NCBI GenBank assembly: GCA_021823525.1
Contig: JAKANY010000004.1
Location: forward strand, 41,995 to 105,994
Direction: 5' to 3'
Origin: Actinomycetes bacterium
GTDB taxonomy: Bacteria; Actinomycetota; Acidimicrobiia; Acidimicrobiales; RAAP-2
Length of the DNA: 64,000 bases
The translations under genes and the position numbers were made by a program. Numbering within the stretch: the first letter of the stretch is position 1; the number at the start of each line of letters is the position of its first letter. This document shows positions 28,261 to 38,442 of this stretch, piece by piece. The notes below the pieces were generated by a model that saw nothing but the letters and a program-made list of their open reading frames with translations, searched no databases and was not told where the DNA came from.

Positions 28261-29600
28261 GCGCCGCGGCGCAGCTCGCCACCGCCGCGCGGGGCGGCGT
28301 TCTCGTCGGAGATGCGTAGGAGCAGCGCGACGATGATGTAGTTGGCCACGAGCGAGGAGCCGCCGTAGGCCATGAAGGGAAGCGTGATGCCCGTGAAGGG
28401 CAGGATGCGCAGCACGCCCGCGGCGATGAAGAAGGCCTGGAGCCCCACGACCGTGGTCAGGCCCGTGGCCGCGAGACGCACGTAGGGCGAGGTCGCCCGC
28501 TGGGCGATGCGGAAGCCCTCGCCCACGAACAGGACGAACAGGCCCAGGACGGCGAGGATCCCGATCAGGCCGAGCTCCTCGCCGATGGCCGCGAAGATCA
28601 TGTCGGAGGTCACCTCGGGGATGGTGCCGGACTGGCCCAGTCCCAGCCCCGTACCGGTGACGCCGCCGGCGGCCAGGGAGAACCACCCGTAGGCCAGCTG
28701 GTGGGAGAAGGCGAAGTTCGCCGACGACCACGGGTCCAGCCACAGGCCGACGCGCACGTGGACCTGGCTGAAGTAGCGCGCGGCGATCCCGGCGCCCGCG
28801 ACGAAGAGGGCCCCGCCGAGCACGACGTAGGTCTTGCGCCCGGTGCTCACCCACAGCAGGGCGAGGAACAGCGCGAACAGCAGCATGGCGAAGCCGATGT
28901 CGTCCTCGACGCCCAGCACGGCGATGGCGAACCCCCACGCGACCAGGACCGGGAGCAGCGCGCGCGGCGGCACGACGAGGAAGCGGCCGATGCGCTGGGT
29001 CGGCGTCGAGAGCATGGGGGTGTTGGCCGCGAAGTAGGAGGCGAAGAAGAAGGCGAGCAGGATCTTGGCGATCTCGATGGGCTGGAAGGAGATCGGCCCG
29101 AGGCCGATCCACAGGCGCGCGCCACCCACCGAGATCCCGAGGCCCGGCACCAGGGGCAAGAGGAGCAGGCCGACGGCGCCCACCAGCGTCAGGTAGCGGT
29201 AGCGGTCGAGGTCCCGCACGCGCCGTACCAGGGCCAGGGTCACCACCAGGGCGACACCGCTCACGAGGAACCACAGCGACTGGTAGGCCGCCTCGGCGGG
29301 GTCCCAGCGCGCGATCTCGACGTACCCGATCCCGTTGAGCAAGGTGGCGATGGGCAGCAGTACCTGCGAGGAGGCGGGGGCCAGGCGACGGATTGCCAGG
29401 TGCATCCCGAGCGAGATGGTGATGAGGCCCGCGAGGAAGAGCCACAGGCGCGGGGGCAGGTGGCCGACGGCGCCGACCCAGGCGAGTGCGTAGAACGACG
29501 ACGTCACGATCCACGACAGCACCAGCAGCGTGAGCTCGGCGGATCGGGAGCGGGCCACCGGCTCCGTCGCGCGCGCAGAGGCGCGCCGGTGGTCAGACAT
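28197..29600 (-). CDS. Second SEDS-family protein (FtsW/RodA/SpoVE-like)
   Basis: Lipid II polymerase-type membrane protein of 467 residues with about twelve hydrophobic segments, two or more extra at the N-terminus, resembling the longer actinobacterial RodA (Rv0017c type). SEDS motifs: FQPIEIAKILLAFFFASYF, GVEDDIGFAML, GTIPEVTSDMIFAAIGEELG and LPFTGITLPFMAYGGSS. The start is the ATG at 29600, 6 bases from TACTCT (leaderless); the track start further up lies in ppk. The C-terminal 20 residues are basic and Ser-rich and overlap the DUF151 gene. Which of the two SEDS proteins serves elongation or division cannot be told from sequence. Confidence 0.88.
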   Translation of the reverse strand: MSDHRRASARATEPVARSRSAELTLLVLSWIVTSSFYALAWVGAVGHLPPRLWLFLAGLITISLGMHLAIRRLAPASSQVLLPIATLLNGIGYVEIARWDPAEAAYQSLWFLVSGVALVVTLALVRRVRDLDRYRYLTLVGAVGLLLLPLVPGLGISVGGARLWIGLGPISFQPIEIAKILLAFFFASYFAANTPMLSTPTQRIGRFLVVPPRALLPVLVAWGFAIAVLGVEDDIGFAMLLFALFLALLWVSTGRKTYVVLGGALFVAGAGIAARYFSQVHVRVGLWLDPWSSANFAFSHQLAYGWFSLAAGGVTGTGLGLGQSGTIPEVTSDMIFAAIGEELGLIGILAVLGLFVLFVGEGFRIAQRATSPYVRLAATGLTTVVGLQAFFIAAGVLRILPFTGITLPFMAYGGSSLVANYIIVALLLRISDENAAPRGGGELRRGAHLRSRRSSTSASQSTGATTG

Positions 29601-29605
29601 ACCCG

Positions 29606-29612
29606 TAGAGTA
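29606..29612. promoter_or_regulatory. Shared bidirectional -10 heptamer TAGAGTA (SEDS gene / ppk1)
   Basis: The minus strand reads TACTCT 6 bases before the SEDS ATG. The plus strand reads TAGAGT, giving a leader of about 29 bases with AGGAGG for ppk1. The whole divergent gap is 46 bases. Confidence 0.5.
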
Positions 29613-29646
29613 GTCGTGGCGGGGCGAGCGAGGGAGGTAGGAGGTC

Positions 29647-31704
<2,058 letters not shown>

Positions 31705-32728
31705 GCCCGCGGCCCCACTCCAGGCTGGCGTAGGAGACGCCCCCGATGGGGATAGGGATCCAGAAGTTGATGAGCCGGTAGGCGAGCACGGCGAGGATCG
31801 CCTGGCTGTGGGGGACGCCGAAGCCCAGCAGCGACGAGACGAGCACCGCCTCGACCACGCCCAGGCCGGCCGGCGTGAGGGGGATCGCGGCCAGGACGTT
31901 GGCCAGGCCGTAGGCGACGAGCAGGTCGACGGGCGAGATGACGTGGCCGAAGGACCACACGAAGATCCACAGGCACGCGGCGTCGAAGAGCCAGTTGAGC
32001 GTGGCCCACACCAGGGCCGCCCACAGGGTGCGCCGGTAGGTGATCAGCATGTTGATGCGGTCGGCCACCTTGCCCAGGATGGCCGAGACGCGGTCGGGGT
32101 CGAGGCCCGGCACGCGTGCGGCGATCGCCCGCAGCCAGCGGTCGGCGTGGCGCTGGCCCCGCGTGATCAGGATGATCGTCCCGAAGAAGGCCAGCAGCAG
32201 GAACACCCCGGCCAGGGCGGCGAAGCCGTAGAGGGGGTTGAAGCCCTGGAGGGGCACCGAGATCACCAGAGCGCACCAGAAGATCACGTTGAGCACCACC
32301 GCCGAGCCGGTGCCCTGGGTGGCCATGCCCAGGGCGTTGGACTCCTTGGGCACGCCGAGCTGATTGAAGATCCGGTACGAGAGCGCGCCCGCCGGGGCGG
32401 TCCCGCCGGGGATCACGTGGCTGATGGCCAGCCCGGCCAGGTTGACGCGCAGCGTGTCGAAGCGGGGCGGCGAGTGCGGGTAGAGGACCGCCCGGGTCAG
32501 CTCGACGTAGGAGTAGATGGCCGCGATCTCGCACAGGACCGCGACGCCCACGAGGACTGGGTTGATCGTGGCCAGCAGATGGAGGGAGCTGCGCGCCGAG
32601 GCGAACTGGGGGATGACGAGGTACTCGAAGACGAAGACCAGCAGGCCGATGCTGACGATGATGCGCAGCTCGCGGGGGACGGCAAAGCGCGTCCTCGGGT
32701 GCTCGTCGGCCACGTCATAGCCTGCCAC

Positions 32729-32745
32729 GCCCGAGGGGCTCGGGC
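32729..32745. repeat. Perfect inverted repeat GCCCGAG-ggg-CTCGGGC
   Basis: Seven-base-pair arms with a 3-base loop, directly touching the proposed GTG of the minus-strand flippase gene and lying 28 bases upstream of the -10 of the plus-strand glycosyltransferase. It could be an operator or an mRNA hairpin. Confidence 0.5.
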
Positions 32746-32772
32746 ACGGGACTGCCCTCGAGGGCCGGGAAG

Positions 32773-32778
32773 TAGGCT
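32773..32778 (+). promoter_or_regulatory. Leaderless-type -10 (TAGGCT) for the glycosyltransferase
   Basis: TAGGCT plus 6 bases plus GTG at 32785; same hexamer as at pdxS and rel. Confidence 0.5.
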
Positions 32779-32784
32779 GGATCG

Positions 32785-33531
32785 GTGCGCACGCTGGTGG
32801 TCATCCCCACCTACAACGAGATCCTCAACGTCGAGCCGATGGTGCGCGCCCTGCGGCGCATCGTGCCCTCGGCCGACGTGCTGGTGGTGGACGATTCGAG
32901 CCCCGACGGGACCGCGGACGCGGCCCGCGAGCTAGCTCGCGAGGTCGGGCAGGTCGAAGTCCTGGTGCGGCCGGCCAAGTCGGGGCTGGGCGGCGCCTAC
33001 CGGGCGGGCTTCGCCTGGGGGCTCGAGCGCGGCTACGACCGGCTGGTCGAGATCGACTGCGACTTCTCCCACGACCCCGAGATGCTGCCCGCGCTGCTGA
33101 CGGCCGCCGAGACCTTCGACGTGGTGATCGGGTCGCGCTACGTGGTGGGCGGCTCGACGCCACGCTGGTCCGTGCCCCGGCTCCTGCTCTCGCGCGGGGG
33201 GAACTGGTACGCGTCGGTGATGCTGGGCCTACGGGTCCACGACGCCACCGCCGGGTACCGGGTGTACTCGGCGCACGCCCTCGAGGAGATGGACTACGAG
33301 ACGGTGAGCGCCGACGGGTACGGCTTCCAGATCGAGATGACCTTCCGGGCGCGCCAGGCCCACCTGTCGATCAGCGAGGTGCCGATCTCCTTCACCGATC
33401 GGGCGCGTGGCGAGTCCAAGATGTCGGGAGCGATCGTCTTCGAGGCGCTGGGCCTGGTCACCCGCTGGGCCCTGACGCGCTGGCGCCGTCGCTCACACTC
33501 GGTCGCGCAGCAGGGCCGACAGCACACTTAG
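32785..33531 (+). CDS. Polyprenol/dolichol-phosphate mannosyltransferase (GT2)
   Basis: GT-A fold enzyme that transfers mannose from GDP-mannose to polyprenyl phosphate. It has VVIPTYNE, DDSSPDGT, the metal motif DCDFSHDPE, VIGSRYVVGGS and DGYGFQIEMTFRA, as in Ppm1/DPM1. It has 248 residues and no C-terminal membrane domain. In actinobacteria the product feeds lipomannan and protein mannosylation, which fits the PIM genes at the left. Contains a 16-bp perfect DNA palindrome at 32926-32941. Convergent overlap of 39 bases with menF. Confidence 0.88.
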   Translation: MRTLVVIPTYNEILNVEPMVRALRRIVPSADVLVVDDSSPDGTADAARELAREVGQVEVLVRPAKSGLGGAYRAGFAWGLERGYDRLVEIDCDFSHDPEMLPALLTAAETFDVVIGSRYVVGGSTPRWSVPRLLLSRGGNWYASVMLGLRVHDATAGYRVYSAHALEEMDYETVSADGYGFQIEMTFRARQAHLSISEVPISFTDRARGESKMSGAIVFEALGLVTRWALTRWRRRSHSVAQQGRQHT

Positions 33532-34719
33532 CAGCTTGTCGCGCGTCTCCTCGCGCTCGGCGATGGGGTCGGACTCGTCGACGATGCCGGCGCCCGCGCG
33601 GGCCTCGAACGTAGCCCCGCGCAACAGCACGCCGCGGATCCCGATCCACCACTCGCCGTCGCCCTCGGCGTCGATCCAGCCCACCGGCCCGGCGTAGGGC
33701 CCGCGGGGGTGGCCCTCGAGCCGGGCGATGAGCGACTCGGCCTCCTCGCGCGGGATGCCGCCCACGGCGGCCGTCGGGTGGAGCCGTCGCAGCAGGTCGA
33801 GGGCGCTTGGCGGGTCCTCGGCACCGCGGTAGGCGCCCGTGACCCACGTCCCCAGGTGCGCGACCGAGCGCAGGGCGACGATGCGGGGTGCCGGATCGGC
33901 GGCGACGTCGTAGTCGGGCTCGAGGGTCTCGACCAGGTCGCGCACCAGGACGTCGTGCTCGTGGCGGTTCTTGTGCGAGCCGAGCAGCCAGGCCTCGTAG
34001 TCGTCGGGCGCCACGTGGCTGGGCAGCGCGATCGTGCCGGCCAGGGGGTGGCACGCGACGTCGCGGCCGGTGCGGCGCACCAGGAGCTCGGGGCTGGCGC
34101 CCACGTAGCGGCGCCCGAGGCGTGTGGGCACGCTGTAGAGGGTGCAGTGGGGCTCGCGCACGCGCAGCCGCTGGGCGAGAGCGGCCGGGTCGATCTCCTC
34201 GGACGCGATGCCGGTGATCGCGCGCGCCAGCACCACCTTGCGCAGCTCGCCGCGCCGCAGGCGCTCGACGGCCTGGGCGACCCGGTGGGCGTACTCCTCG
34301 GGCGTGGGATCGTAGGCGATCGAGCGGATGTCCACGGGCTCCTGCGTGGGCTCGGCCACCCCGGCCAGCAGTGACGCGATCGAGGCCGCACCGCGCGTGG
34401 TAACCCACGCGTGGCCCTCCCGGTCCTGGGTCACCAGGATCCGCGGGATGTGGAGGCTGCCGGGGCGGGCGCGCTCGAAGGGCAGGGAGCCCAGGGCCAC
34501 GACGCCGGTGCCCGGTGGCCCGTCGTCACCCGCGAGCGTGACCTCGGGGAAGGGCGGGGCGACGACCGACCCGGCCTCGGGCAGCTCCCAGGTGAGGGCC
34601 GAGCCGCCCAGGCCGCAGCGCAGCATCGTGGGTGACTCGACGAGCCAGCCGCTGCGCGCCGCCAGCGCCCGCAGCGTCGCGGGCGCGAGGGGGGCGATGG
34701 CGCGGCGCTGGAACCTCAC
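33493..34719 (-). CDS. menF: Isochorismate synthase (menaquinone pathway)
   Basis: Chorismate-binding enzyme converting chorismate to isochorismate. Motifs: KVVLARAI, HPLAGTIALP, SHKNRHEHDVLVRDLVE, HPTAAVGGIPREEA and GIRGVLLRG...AGAGIVDESDP. The track ORF is extended into menG; the GTG at 34719 overlaps the menG stop (GTGA) and gives 408 residues. Being in one operon with menG favours menaquinone over siderophore use. Confidence 0.88.
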   Translation of the reverse strand: MRFQRRAIAPLAPATLRALAARSGWLVESPTMLRCGLGGSALTWELPEAGSVVAPPFPEVTLAGDDGPPGTGVVALGSLPFERARPGSLHIPRILVTQDREGHAWVTTRGAASIASLLAGVAEPTQEPVDIRSIAYDPTPEEYAHRVAQAVERLRRGELRKVVLARAITGIASEEIDPAALAQRLRVREPHCTLYSVPTRLGRRYVGASPELLVRRTGRDVACHPLAGTIALPSHVAPDDYEAWLLGSHKNRHEHDVLVRDLVETLEPDYDVAADPAPRIVALRSVAHLGTWVTGAYRGAEDPPSALDLLRRLHPTAAVGGIPREEAESLIARLEGHPRGPYAGPVGWIDAEGDGEWWIGIRGVLLRGATFEARAGAGIVDESDPIAEREETRDKLLSVLSALLRDRV

Positions 34720-35408
34720 GCCGACCTCGTGGCGAGGATCTCCTGGCTGAGGCCGCCCAGGATGGCCCGGTGGTTCACCGCGACGAAGCCGGCCTCGTTG
34801 AACAGCGCGCGCAGGGCGGGCAGGTCGGGCAGGTAGGCCGTGGAGCGCGGCAGGTAGCGGTAGGCCTTCGCGTCCGACAGCGCCGCGCCCACCAGGGGCA
34901 CGATGCGGCGGAACCACAGGCGGAAGCCCGCGCGCCACAGGCCCCCCCGGGGCTCGGCGACCTCGAGGACCGCCACGCGCCCCCCGGGACGCACGACGCG
35001 GGCCAGCTCGGCGAGGGTCGCGCCCAGGTCGGTGAAGTTGCGCAGCGCGTAGCCGCAGGTGATGCCGTCGAACGCGCCCGTGGCGAAGGGCAGGGCGCGC
35101 GCGTCGGCCTGCACCCGCGCGTAGGGCCCGTGGCCCGCGGCGAGCATGCCCCAGCTGAGGTCGGTGGCCACGGCGCGCAGGCCTTGGTGCTCGAGCTCGT
35201 GGACGAAGTCCCCGGTGCCGGCGGCCACGTCGAGCACCAGGCTGCCCGTGGGCAGCTGCAGGTGGGCCGCCGCGCGGCGCCGCCAGCGCCGGTCCAGCCC
35301 GAAGGTCATGACGCGGTTCAGCAGGTCGTAGCGCGGCGCGATGGCGTCGAACATCGCCCGGACCTGGCGGGTCTTCTCCTCGCCCTGGGGCAGCTGGTCC
35401 CGGTCCAC
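34716..35408 (-). CDS. menG: Demethylmenaquinone methyltransferase
   Basis: SAM-dependent UbiE/MenG methyltransferase making menaquinone in the last step. It has FDAIAPRYDLLNRVMTFGLDR and the SAM loop VLDVAAGTGDF, then CGYALRNFTD and PRSTAYLPDL in the substrate region. It has 230 residues. The GTG start lies one base after the maoC stop and the end overlaps menF, making a three-gene unit. Confidence 0.93.
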   Translation of the reverse strand: MDRDQLPQGEEKTRQVRAMFDAIAPRYDLLNRVMTFGLDRRWRRRAAAHLQLPTGSLVLDVAAGTGDFVHELEHQGLRAVATDLSWGMLAAGHGPYARVQADARALPFATGAFDGITCGYALRNFTDLGATLAELARVVRPGGRVAVLEVAEPRGGLWRAGFRLWFRRIVPLVGAALSDAKAYRYLPRSTAYLPDLPALRALFNEAGFVAVNHRAILGGLSQEILATRSA

Positions 35409-35409
35409 C

Positions 35410-35859
35410 TCAGCGGTAGTAGCGGTAGAGGACCTGGGCGACCAGGGAGGGCTTGGCGGCGTCGCGAACTTGGACCTGGACGTCGAGGACCACCTGGAGG
35501 CCGCCCTCGAGGGGGCTGACCTCGACGAGCGTGGCGCCGGCGCGCACGTCGGCGCCCACCGGGACCGGCGCGGGGAACCGCACGCGGTTCGCGCCGTAGT
35601 TGACGCCCATGCCCACCCCGGTGACCTGCCAGATCTGGCCCAGGAGCACCGGCAGCAGCGACAAGGTGAGGTAGCCGTGCGCGATGGTCCCGCCGAAGGG
35701 CCCCGCCGACGCCCGGGCGACGTCCTGGTGGATCCACTGGTGGTCCCCGGTGGCGTCGGCGAACAGGTCGACCTGCGCCTGGGTGACCGTGTGGTACGGG
35801 GAGTAGCCGAGGTGCTCGCCGACGTGGCTCGCCAGGTCGGCCAGATCGAGAGTGGTCAT
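35410..35859 (-). CDS. MaoC/NodN-family hot-dog fold dehydratase
   Basis: 149-residue hot-dog protein with the hydratase 2 motif FADATGDHQWIH (catalytic Asp and His) and FGGTIAHGYLTLSLLP. Such proteins hydrate (R)-enoyl thioesters or act in related acyl metabolism. The long track ORF is an out-of-frame extension; the ATG at 35859 has GGAGTGGAAG upstream and a -10 at 35881. Its place as first gene before menG-menF is unexplained. Confidence 0.85.
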   Translation of the reverse strand: MTTLDLADLASHVGEHLGYSPYHTVTQAQVDLFADATGDHQWIHQDVARASAGPFGGTIAHGYLTLSLLPVLLGQIWQVTGVGMGVNYGANRVRFPAPVPVGADVRAGATLVEVSPLEGGLQVVLDVQVQVRDAAKPSLVAQVLYRYYR

Positions 35860-35875
35860 GGCTTCCACTCCGGCG

Positions 35876-35881
35876 ACTCTA
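35876..35881 (-). promoter_or_regulatory. Possible -10 (TAGAGT, minus strand) for maoC-menG-menF
   Basis: Sixteen bases before the maoC ATG, giving a very short leader that just includes GGAG. Confidence 0.4.
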
Positions 35882-35919
35882 CCGTGCCGCGCTCGTCGGT
35901 CCGGTGGCGTGCGGCTTCG

Positions 35920-35925
35920 TAGACT
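35920..35925 (+). promoter_or_regulatory. Leaderless-type -10 (TAGACT) for the VIT1 gene
   Basis: TAGACT plus 6 bases plus GTG at 35932. This divergent pair has separate -10 boxes about 40 bases apart. Confidence 0.5.
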
Positions 35926-35931
35926 GGGCCG

Positions 35932-36651
35932 GTGAGCCTGGACCACTTCGCCCACGAGCCGGGTGTCCACGTGGAGGGACACCGCCAGATCGCCGAGGGC
36001 TGGGTCCGGGCGGGGATCTTCGGGGTGAGCGACGGACTGGTGACCAACGTGTCGCTGATCCTGGGGTTCGCGGGCGCGAGCCCCGGCGCGCACGTCGTTC
36101 GCCTCGCCGGCCTGGCCGGCCTGGTGGCCGGGGGCTTCTCGATGGCCACGGGCGAGTACCTGTCCATGCGGGCCCAAAAGGAGCTCCTCGAGTACGAGAT
36201 CGACGTCGAGCGGCGCTCCATTGCCGCCAGCCCCGAGGCCGAGCGCGTCGAGCTGCGCGACATCTTCACCGAGCGCGGCATCGAGGAGGAGCTCGCCGAT
36301 CGCCTGGCGCGCGACCTCATGCGCGACCCGGACCTCGCCCTGCGCACCCACGCGCGCGAGGAGCTCGGGGTGGACCCGTCGGCCACGGGCACGCCGGTCC
36401 TGGCCGCAGTGGCCTCGCTGATCGCCTTCGCGGTCGGGGCCTTCGTCCCGCTGATCCCCTGGCTGCTGCCGGGCGTCGCGCACGCGGTGTGGTGGTCGGT
36501 GGCCTGTGGTGGCTTCGGCGCGGCCGTGGTGGGAGGCGCCATCGGGTGGTTCGCCAAGCGCGGAGTGGTGCGCTGGGCCCTGCGCCAGGTGGGCGTCGCC
36601 GCCGTGGCGGCCAGCGTCACGTTCCTGGTGGGCCACCTGGTCGGCGCGTAG
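35932..36651 (+). CDS. VIT1/CCC1-family iron/manganese transporter
   Basis: 239-residue membrane protein with an N-terminal helix pair (GIFGVSDGLVTNVSLILGFAGA, GGFSMATGEYLSMRAQKELLE), a charged cytoplasmic metal-binding segment with many Glu residues (about 80-145), and three C-terminal helices. This is the layout of the vacuolar iron transporter family, which exports Fe2+ or Mn2+. GTG start, leaderless. Its last 35 bases overlap mshD on the other strand. Confidence 0.9.
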   Translation: MSLDHFAHEPGVHVEGHRQIAEGWVRAGIFGVSDGLVTNVSLILGFAGASPGAHVVRLAGLAGLVAGGFSMATGEYLSMRAQKELLEYEIDVERRSIAASPEAERVELRDIFTERGIEEELADRLARDLMRDPDLALRTHAREELGVDPSATGTPVLAAVASLIAFAVGAFVPLIPWLLPGVAHAVWWSVACGGFGAAVVGGAIGWFAKRGVVRWALRQVGVAAVAASVTFLVGHLVGA

Positions 36652-37501
36652 CGTCGAAGCGCACGAGGCGCTCGCGGCGCACGACGGCGAATCCGAGGTC
36701 GTCGTAGAGGGCGCGGGCCACGTCGTTGGTCGCGTCCACGAAGAGGGTGACGGTCGCGAGCCCGCGCGCGCGCAGGCTGGCGACGCCCGCGACGACCAGG
36801 GCGCGGCCGAGCCCTCGGGCGCGCAGCGTGGGGTCCACCGCGACCACGTAGATCTCGCCGAAGGGGGCGCGGGGCCCGTCGTGGACCTTGGTCCAGCACG
36901 AGGCGACGACCTGGCGGCCTCGCGCGAGCACGAGGAAGCCGCGCGGGTCGAACCAGGGCTCGGCCAGGCGCTCGCGCAGCTCGTCGGCGCGCCAGGACCC
37001 CTGCTCGGGATGCGCGGCGAACGCGGCGTGGTTGTGGGCGAGCCACGCGGCGACGTCGTGCGCCGGGTCGAAGGTGCGCAGCGCCGTGCCCGGCGGCCAC
37101 CGCGGCGCCAGCGCGGGCAGCGCGTCGTGGCTGGCCCGCAGCTCGAGGGTGCGCCGCGTCGTTCCCCCCGGGAAGCGACCGGTCCTCTCCCACCAGTCGA
37201 CGACGCCGTGGCGCTCCAGCAGGATGGCCAGCAGCTCGGCGTCGACCCGCCCGCCGACCGCCTCGACGACCGGTGGCGAGCCGGGCGCGACCTGCGCGTA
37301 GTCGCACAGCCGTCCCGCGGCGTCGCGGCGCCACCAGTGCAGCGCGGGCCGCGCGAGGCGCACGATGCGCTGGCGCGACTCGTCGAGCGCCTCGCGGCCG
37401 CGCCGGGACGCCGTGCGCGCGAGCAGGTCCAGGACCTCCGCACGCTCGGCGTCGCTCAGTTCCCCGGCGTCGTGCCAGGGCGAGCGCGACGAGGGGGTCA
37501 C
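36617..37501 (-). CDS. mshD: Mycothiol synthase (MshD, two GNAT domains)
   Basis: Acetylates Cys-GlcN-Ins to mycothiol, the last step of the pathway begun in part by MshC at the left of the window. The MshD signature stretches are HNHAAFAAHPEQGSWRADEL and AEPWFDPRGFLVLA, then the acetyl-CoA domain GEIYVVAVDPTLRARGLGRAL and VTLFVDATNDVARALYDDLGF. The N-terminal GNAT half is degenerate, as usual. It has 294 residues. GTG start overlapping the preceding small gene by 4 bases. Confidence 0.88.
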   Translation of the reverse strand: MTPSSRSPWHDAGELSDAERAEVLDLLARTASRRGREALDESRQRIVRLARPALHWWRRDAAGRLCDYAQVAPGSPPVVEAVGGRVDAELLAILLERHGVVDWWERTGRFPGGTTRRTLELRASHDALPALAPRWPPGTALRTFDPAHDVAAWLAHNHAAFAAHPEQGSWRADELRERLAEPWFDPRGFLVLARGRQVVASCWTKVHDGPRAPFGEIYVVAVDPTLRARGLGRALVVAGVASLRARGLATVTLFVDATNDVARALYDDLGFAVVRRERLVRFDATRRPGGPPGT

Positions 37502-37686
37502 GCCAGGGTGCGGCTGAGGCGGGCGAGGCGTCGCAGGAGCGTCCCGATCGTGCGCTCGGCGGCGACGAGCTCCTGGTAGGCCGCGGGGGGCAGGGCGGCG
37601 GCCTCGCGCTCCACGAGCTCGGTGAGGCGCGCCGACAGCTCGCCGAGCGAGGTCGTCAGGGTGGTCAGTTCGCGCTGGACGGCCAT
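37498..37686 (-). CDS. Small helical protein of unknown function coupled to mshD
   Basis: 62 residues, ATG start, predicted almost wholly helical with regular hydrophobic spacing (LTTLTTSLGELSARLTELVE), so a coiled coil or bundle. No recognised domain. Its stop overlaps the mshD start (GTGA), so it is probably translated and co-expressed with mshD. A purine-rich GAGGAG lies about 13 bases upstream. Confidence 0.6.
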   Translation of the reverse strand: MAVQRELTTLTTSLGELSARLTELVEREAAALPPAAYQELVAAERTIGTLLRRLARLSRTLA

Positions 37687-37715
37687 GTCCCGGTTCTCGC
37701 TCCTCGTTCGGGCCC

Positions 37716-37722
37716 TAGCGTA
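37716..37722. promoter_or_regulatory. Shared bidirectional -10 heptamer TAGCGTA (small gene-mshD / ygfZ)
   Basis: The plus strand TAGCGT is 6 bases before the ygfZ GTG (leaderless). The minus strand TACGCT would start a leader of about 24 bases for the 62-residue gene. Same heptamer as at 57-63. Confidence 0.5.
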
Positions 37723-37727
37723 GTGGG

Positions 37728-38405
37728 GTGCCCGTGACCGTCTCCGCGTCGATTCCCTGGCGCCGCTGGGGGGTGGCGGGTGCCGACGCTCGCGCGTACC
37801 TGCACAGCCAGGCGACCCAGGACCTCACCGGGAGCCTCGCGGGCGCCGGGCGCTGGACGGGCTTCCTCGCCCCGACCGGCGAGCTGCAGGCCGTCGCCCT
37901 GGTCGCCGAGCGCGGGGACGAGCTCGAGCTGCTCGTGCCCGAGGAGCTCGCCGGAGCGCTGCGCGCGCGCCTGGAGCGCTTCGTGCTGCGCAGTCGCGTG
38001 CGCTTCGAGGATCGCGGGCCAGCGCCCGGGCCCTACCCCGATACGGCCGAGCTGGTCGCGGCGCGCTGGCCGGGTCCGCACGAGCTGGCTCGCCAGCTGA
38101 CCCCCCACGCCTTCGGTCGGGCCTTCGTGGAGGCGACCGTCTCGTTCACCAAGGGGTGCTACCCGGGCCAGGAGCTCGTGGCGCGCCTGGAGTCGCGCGG
38201 CAGCCTGCCCCCGTGGCGCCTGGTGTGGGGGCGCGCGCGTGACGCCGAGCGGCTCGACGCGTTCGTGCGCTCGGCGGGACCCGCCGGCCCCCAGGGGCTG
38301 ACGACGGTGGTCGCGGGGCCCGACGGGGAGATCCGCGCCCTGGGGATCGCCCACCGGACGCTGCCGGCGGCTCCGCCGGGTCTCGAGGTCGACGTCGTGG
38401 CGTGA
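37728..38405 (+). CDS. ygfZ: Folate-binding protein YgfZ (GcvT-like)
   Basis: Tetrahydrofolate-dependent helper in iron-sulfur cluster assembly or repair. The diagnostic motif KGCYPGQE is at 142-149, inside VSFTKGCYPGQELVARLES, with the conserved Cys. It has 225 residues, shorter than E. coli YgfZ but usual for actinobacteria. GTG start, leaderless. Confidence 0.9.
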   Translation: MPVTVSASIPWRRWGVAGADARAYLHSQATQDLTGSLAGAGRWTGFLAPTGELQAVALVAERGDELELLVPEELAGALRARLERFVLRSRVRFEDRGPAPGPYPDTAELVAARWPGPHELARQLTPHAFGRAFVEATVSFTKGCYPGQELVARLESRGSLPPWRLVWGRARDAERLDAFVRSAGPAGPQGLTTVVAGPDGEIRALGIAHRTLPAAPPGLEVDVVA

Positions 38406-38420
38406 GGGGAGGGGCCCCAG

Positions 38421-38426
38421 TAGCGT
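38421..38426 (+). promoter_or_regulatory. Possible -10 (TAGCGT) for the TrpF-like gene
   Basis: Transcription would begin near 38433, at the Shine-Dalgarno GGGGGAGGAA itself. This argues for the GTG at 38443 and against the track start at 38425, which lies inside the hexamer. Confidence 0.4.
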
Positions 38427-38442
38427 GAGCGGGGGAGGAAGC

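Noticed and set aside
38425-38427. GTG at 38425 as the TrpF-like start
   Set aside because: It lies inside the TAGCGT hexamer and upstream of the GGGGGAGGAA ribosome site, which points to 38443.
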